DNA of 64,000 nt. Source: DASWIG01 sp965371445 (GTDB lineage Bacteria > Acidobacteriota > Thermoanaerobaculia > Multivoradales > J023). The translations under genes were made by a program, and so were the position numbers. The stretch covers positions 1-64,000 of the forward strand of contig CBDUYN010000024.1 in the NCBI GenBank assembly GCA_965371445.1, in the 5' to 3' direction. Each line of letters opens with the position of its first letter. The first letter of the stretch is position 1. The notes under the pieces are model-generated. The model was not told where the DNA came from, made no database searches, and worked only from the letters and a program-made list of their open reading frames with translations. Positions 61,884-64,000 of this stretch are shown in pieces.

Positions 61884-63122
61884 TCAATCCTTCAAGAGCT
61901 GCCGGGCGATGACGAGGCGTTGGATCTCGGTCGTCCCCTCGTAGATCCTGAGCGCCCGGACGGCTCGGTAGAGCCGGTCGAGCGGGTGTTGGGCCAGCAC
62001 GGCGCGCCCGCCGACGATCTGCACCGCCTCGTCGACGATGCGCTGCGCCGCCTCGGTGGCATAGCTCTTGGCCATCGCCGACTCCAGGGTGAGGCGCTCG
62101 GAGTCGGTGTCGGCCGCGGCGGCGGCGCGGTAGGTCAGGAGCCGTGCGGCGTCGAGCTCGGTGGCCATGCGCGCGAGCTTCTCCTGGATCAGCTGGAAGT
62201 CGGCGAGCGGCTGGCCGAACTGGCGACGCTTCTGCGCGTGGCGCAGCGCTTCGGTGAGGGCTCGGCGGGCGAGGCCGCAGGCGGCCGCCGCCACTGTGGC
62301 ACGCAACCGGTCGAGGGTCCGCATACCGATCGAAAACCCTTCGCTCTCCTCGCCGAGGAGGTTCCCGACCGGCAGGCGGCAACTGTCGAAGGACACCTCG
62401 CCCAGCGGATGGGGCTCGGAAAGCACCTGCGCACGGACGAAGCGGACGCCCGTGCGGTTGCCCTCGACGAGAAAGCAGCTCAGCCCACGCCGTCCGGCGT
62501 CGCGGTTGGTGGACGCGAAAACGACGTAGAGCTTGGCCAGGCCGGCGTTGGTGATGAGGTGCTTGCGGCCGTCGAGCACCCAGGCCGGGACGACCTCCGG
62601 CCGGGCGAACTCGAGCTCGCTGTAGTCGGAGGTGTCGAGCTTGGCCCGGCTCTCGATGCCGCCGACGTCGGAGCCGGCCTCGGGCTCGGTCATGGCGAAA
62701 GCGGTCATCGTCCGGCCCCTGGCGATTTTTGGCAAGAAGCGTTGCTTCTGCTCGTCGGTGCCGGCGAGGGTGATCGGCATCGAGCCCAGGCATTGGAGGG
62801 CGAAGACCGAGTCGGCGAGCGGCGAGACCTGGGCCAGGGCCTCGCGGATCAGGCAACAGGCGCGCAGGTCGGGCCCGGTGGGTGCGCCGCCATGCTCTTC
62901 GGGGATCGGGTACTGGCACCAGCCGGCGCCGCCAAGCCGCGCCAACATCTCGCGCGCCTGCTGCCGCGCGGCCTCGTCGGTCGTGGCGTAGGGCAGGTGG
63001 GCGAGCTCGTCGTCGACAAAAGCCACGACTCTTGCCGCCACCTCCTCGTGGTGCTCGGCGAGAAAGGGCCGGACGGTCTCCAGGTCAAGTGAAACGAGGC
63101 TTTCGTTTTTCTCGGAAGGCAT
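61884..63122 (-). CDS. Acyl-CoA dehydrogenase
   Basis: 412 residues from ATG 63122 (MPSEKNESLVSLDLETVRPF), overlapping the hydratase gene end by about 38 bp. FAD-dependent first step of beta-oxidation or a related pathway. Motifs: TAFAMTEPEAGSDVGGIESR, VRAQVLSEPHPLGEVSFDSC, RRQFGQPLADFQLIQEKLAR, and the catalytic Glu in RIYEGTTEIQRLVIARQLLK. Substrate chain length not deducible. Confidence 0.93.
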   Translation of the reverse strand: MPSEKNESLVSLDLETVRPFLAEHHEEVAARVVAFVDDELAHLPYATTDEAARQQAREMLARLGGAGWCQYPIPEEHGGAPTGPDLRACCLIREALAQVSPLADSVFALQCLGSMPITLAGTDEQKQRFLPKIARGRTMTAFAMTEPEAGSDVGGIESRAKLDTSDYSELEFARPEVVPAWVLDGRKHLITNAGLAKLYVVFASTNRDAGRRGLSCFLVEGNRTGVRFVRAQVLSEPHPLGEVSFDSCRLPVGNLLGEESEGFSIGMRTLDRLRATVAAAACGLARRALTEALRHAQKRRQFGQPLADFQLIQEKLARMATELDAARLLTYRAAAAADTDSERLTLESAMAKSYATEAAQRIVDEAVQIVGGRAVLAQHPLDRLYRAVRALRIYEGTTEIQRLVIARQLLKD

Positions 63123-63888
63123 CGTAGGACTCCCGGAAGTTCGGATCTTCCATACAGGCCGCCTGGATCTCGACCTCGGCTTCCATGGCCGAGACGAGGT
63201 CCATCGCGGCCTCGCGGTAGAGCATCTTCTTGGTGACCTCGAGGGCGAAAGAGGGGCCCCGGGCGAGCTTCTCGGCCCACTCGCGACCCGCGGCGGCGAC
63301 CTCGCCCTTGGGCACCACGCGGTTGTAGAGGCCGATCCTATGAGCCTCGTCGGCGGAGAGGAAGTCACCCGTCATCAGGATCTCGTTGGCCCGGCCGAGG
63401 CCTACGATGCGCGGCAGGAGCCAGGAGGCGCCCATGTCGGCGCCGGAGAGGCCCACCTTGGTGAAAAGGTAGGCGATCTTGGCGTCCTCGGAGGCGATGC
63501 GGACGTCGCAGGCCGCCGCGACGACCGCCCCGGCGCCCGCCACGAGGCCGTTCAGGGCGCCGACGACCGGCCGCCGGCAACGGAGGATCGAGAGGATCAA
63601 AGCCCCGGTCCGGCGGGTGAAGTCGAGCAGGCCCTGGTAGTCGCGTTCGAACAGCTCGCCGATGATCGACTCGACGTCGCCGCCCGAGCAGAAGGCCCGG
63701 CCGCTGCCGGTCAGGACGATCGCGCGCACCCCCGCCTCGCGGTCGAGCCGGTCGAAGGTCTCGCGCAGCTCGTCGTAGACCTCGAAGGTCAAAGCATTCA
63801 ACCGGTCGGCGCGGTCGAGGGTGATCGTCGCCACCGCGGTTTCGCGGTCGTGCTCGTAGCGGAAGCTCTGCGGCTCGATCGTCATCAT
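63085..63888 (-). CDS. Enoyl-CoA hydratase/isomerase family protein
   Basis: 267 residues. Crotonase fold: ATITLDRADRLNALTFEVYD, GSGRAFCSGGDVESIIGELF, RRPVVGALNGLVAGAGAVVA and KVGLSGADMGASWLLPRIVG. The oxyanion-hole Gly residues are present; the usual catalytic Glu position in GLSGAD is Asp or absent, so isomerase or other crotonase chemistry is possible. It overlaps both neighbours, indicating an operon with the acyl-CoA dehydrogenase. Confidence 0.88.
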   Translation of the reverse strand: MMTIEPQSFRYEHDRETAVATITLDRADRLNALTFEVYDELRETFDRLDREAGVRAIVLTGSGRAFCSGGDVESIIGELFERDYQGLLDFTRRTGALILSILRCRRPVVGALNGLVAGAGAVVAAACDVRIASEDAKIAYLFTKVGLSGADMGASWLLPRIVGLGRANEILMTGDFLSADEAHRIGLYNRVVPKGEVAAAGREWAEKLARGPSFALEVTKKMLYREAAMDLVSAMEAEVEIQAACMEDPNFRESYDAFREKRKPRFT

Positions 63889-64000
63889 GCGTCCCCTTGC
63901 GGGGATCGAGGGGGGGAAACACTGGCCTCCTCGGCGGGTAGGACGGCGAGGGCCTGGATCTCGACCCTGGCCCCGGGCTCGAGGAGCGCCTTGACCTCGA
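63885..64000 (-). CDS. C-terminal end of a RidA-family (YjgF/YER057c/UK114) protein, partial
   Basis: The window ends inside this gene. The readable end, EVKALLEPGARVEIQALAVL, matches the RidA C-terminus (x-VKxLLxPxxxVEIxAxAVL). RidA proteins deaminate reactive enamines/imines. The last residues (SPPRSPQGDA) are foreign and come from a C/G-rich repeat. The stop overlaps the hydratase ATG (ATGA), so it is the first gene of the acyl-CoA operon shown here. Confidence 0.8.
   Translation of the reverse strand, partial: EVKALLEPGARVEIQALAVLPAEEASVSPPRSPQGDA
63891..63922. repeat. C/G-rich repeat copy at the end of the RidA-like gene
   Basis: GTCCCCTTGCGGGGATCGAG followed by GGGGGGAAACAC. Its reverse complement has the same order of elements as 51854-51884 (GTGT.TTCCCCCC..GATCCCC..AGGGGAC). 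It supplies the last residues of the RidA-like protein. Confidence 0.7.

Overview
The window is GC-rich bacterial chromosome from a Gram-negative organism, most likely an Acidobacteriota member of the Thermoanaerobaculia/Holophagae type. The clues are a secreted protein of the acidobacterial VWFA-related family (53161-54933), a full Kdo lipid-A-core pathway (kdsA, kdsD, kdsC, kdsB, pyrG), multiheme cytochromes and a tRNA-Sec gene. Phylum placement is an inference from gene content; no rRNA gene is present. Coordinate 1 starts inside a low-complexity tract that cuts a kinase gene, which looks like a contig end.

Layout. 1-5.8 kb: kinase fragment, penicillin-binding protein 1C (pbpC), and a tandem pair of octaheme c-type cytochromes behind a hairpin-rich leader. 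5.8-8.5 kb: an ECF sigma factor, its zinc-binding anti-sigma factor and a secreted three-repeat protein; matching promoter-like motifs precede the sigma gene and the repeat-protein gene. 8.5-12 kb: two alpha/beta hydrolases, a ribbon-helix-helix protein and ddl. 12-16.2 kb: a probable accessory cassette of lower GC, with a small protein, an AbiEii-like nucleotidyltransferase and an 1135-residue nuclease-like/P-loop NTPase protein. This is the best candidate for an undescribed defence system. 16.2-25.5 kb: symporter remnant, rsmA, a frameshifted gene, tRNA-Sec, a membrane-anchored hydrolase, a pseudopilin, glgA-glgC-thiG and a deoxynucleoside kinase. 25.7-29.3 kb: a NYN-LOTUS protein and the Kdo operon kdsA-kdsD-kdsC.

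29.3-42.4 kb is an accessory island lying between kdsA and pyrG-kdsB, genes that are often adjacent. It holds a complete type I restriction-modification system (hsdR-hsdM-hsdS), toxin-antitoxin genes and remnants, repeat-rich unknown genes, a 42-bp minisatellite and a broken pyrG copy. A 52-bp imperfect direct repeat sits at both ends (29299 and 41591). 42.4-49.7 kb: pyrG, kdsB, a HARE-HTH-like protein, a trypsin-like protease gene broken by an in-frame stop, a separate small domain protein, a jelly-roll membrane protein and a 3-hydroxyacyl-CoA dehydrogenase. 49.7-64 kb: tsaE, nnr, a DUF2064 transferase, small membrane proteins, the VWFA-related protein, a YpdA-like flavoprotein, two toxin/antitoxin-type pairs (one with a clear operator-promoter), thiD, lgt, an S9 peptidase, and an acyl-CoA dehydrogenase/enoyl-CoA hydratase/RidA-like cluster running off the end.

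Short palindromic C/G-rich repeats recur and several sit inside coding sequence (pbpC, nnr, the DUF2064 gene, the RidA-like gene), where they add residues to the proteins. Many starts are GTG or TTG; these were chosen from Shine-Dalgarno position and overlap with upstream genes.
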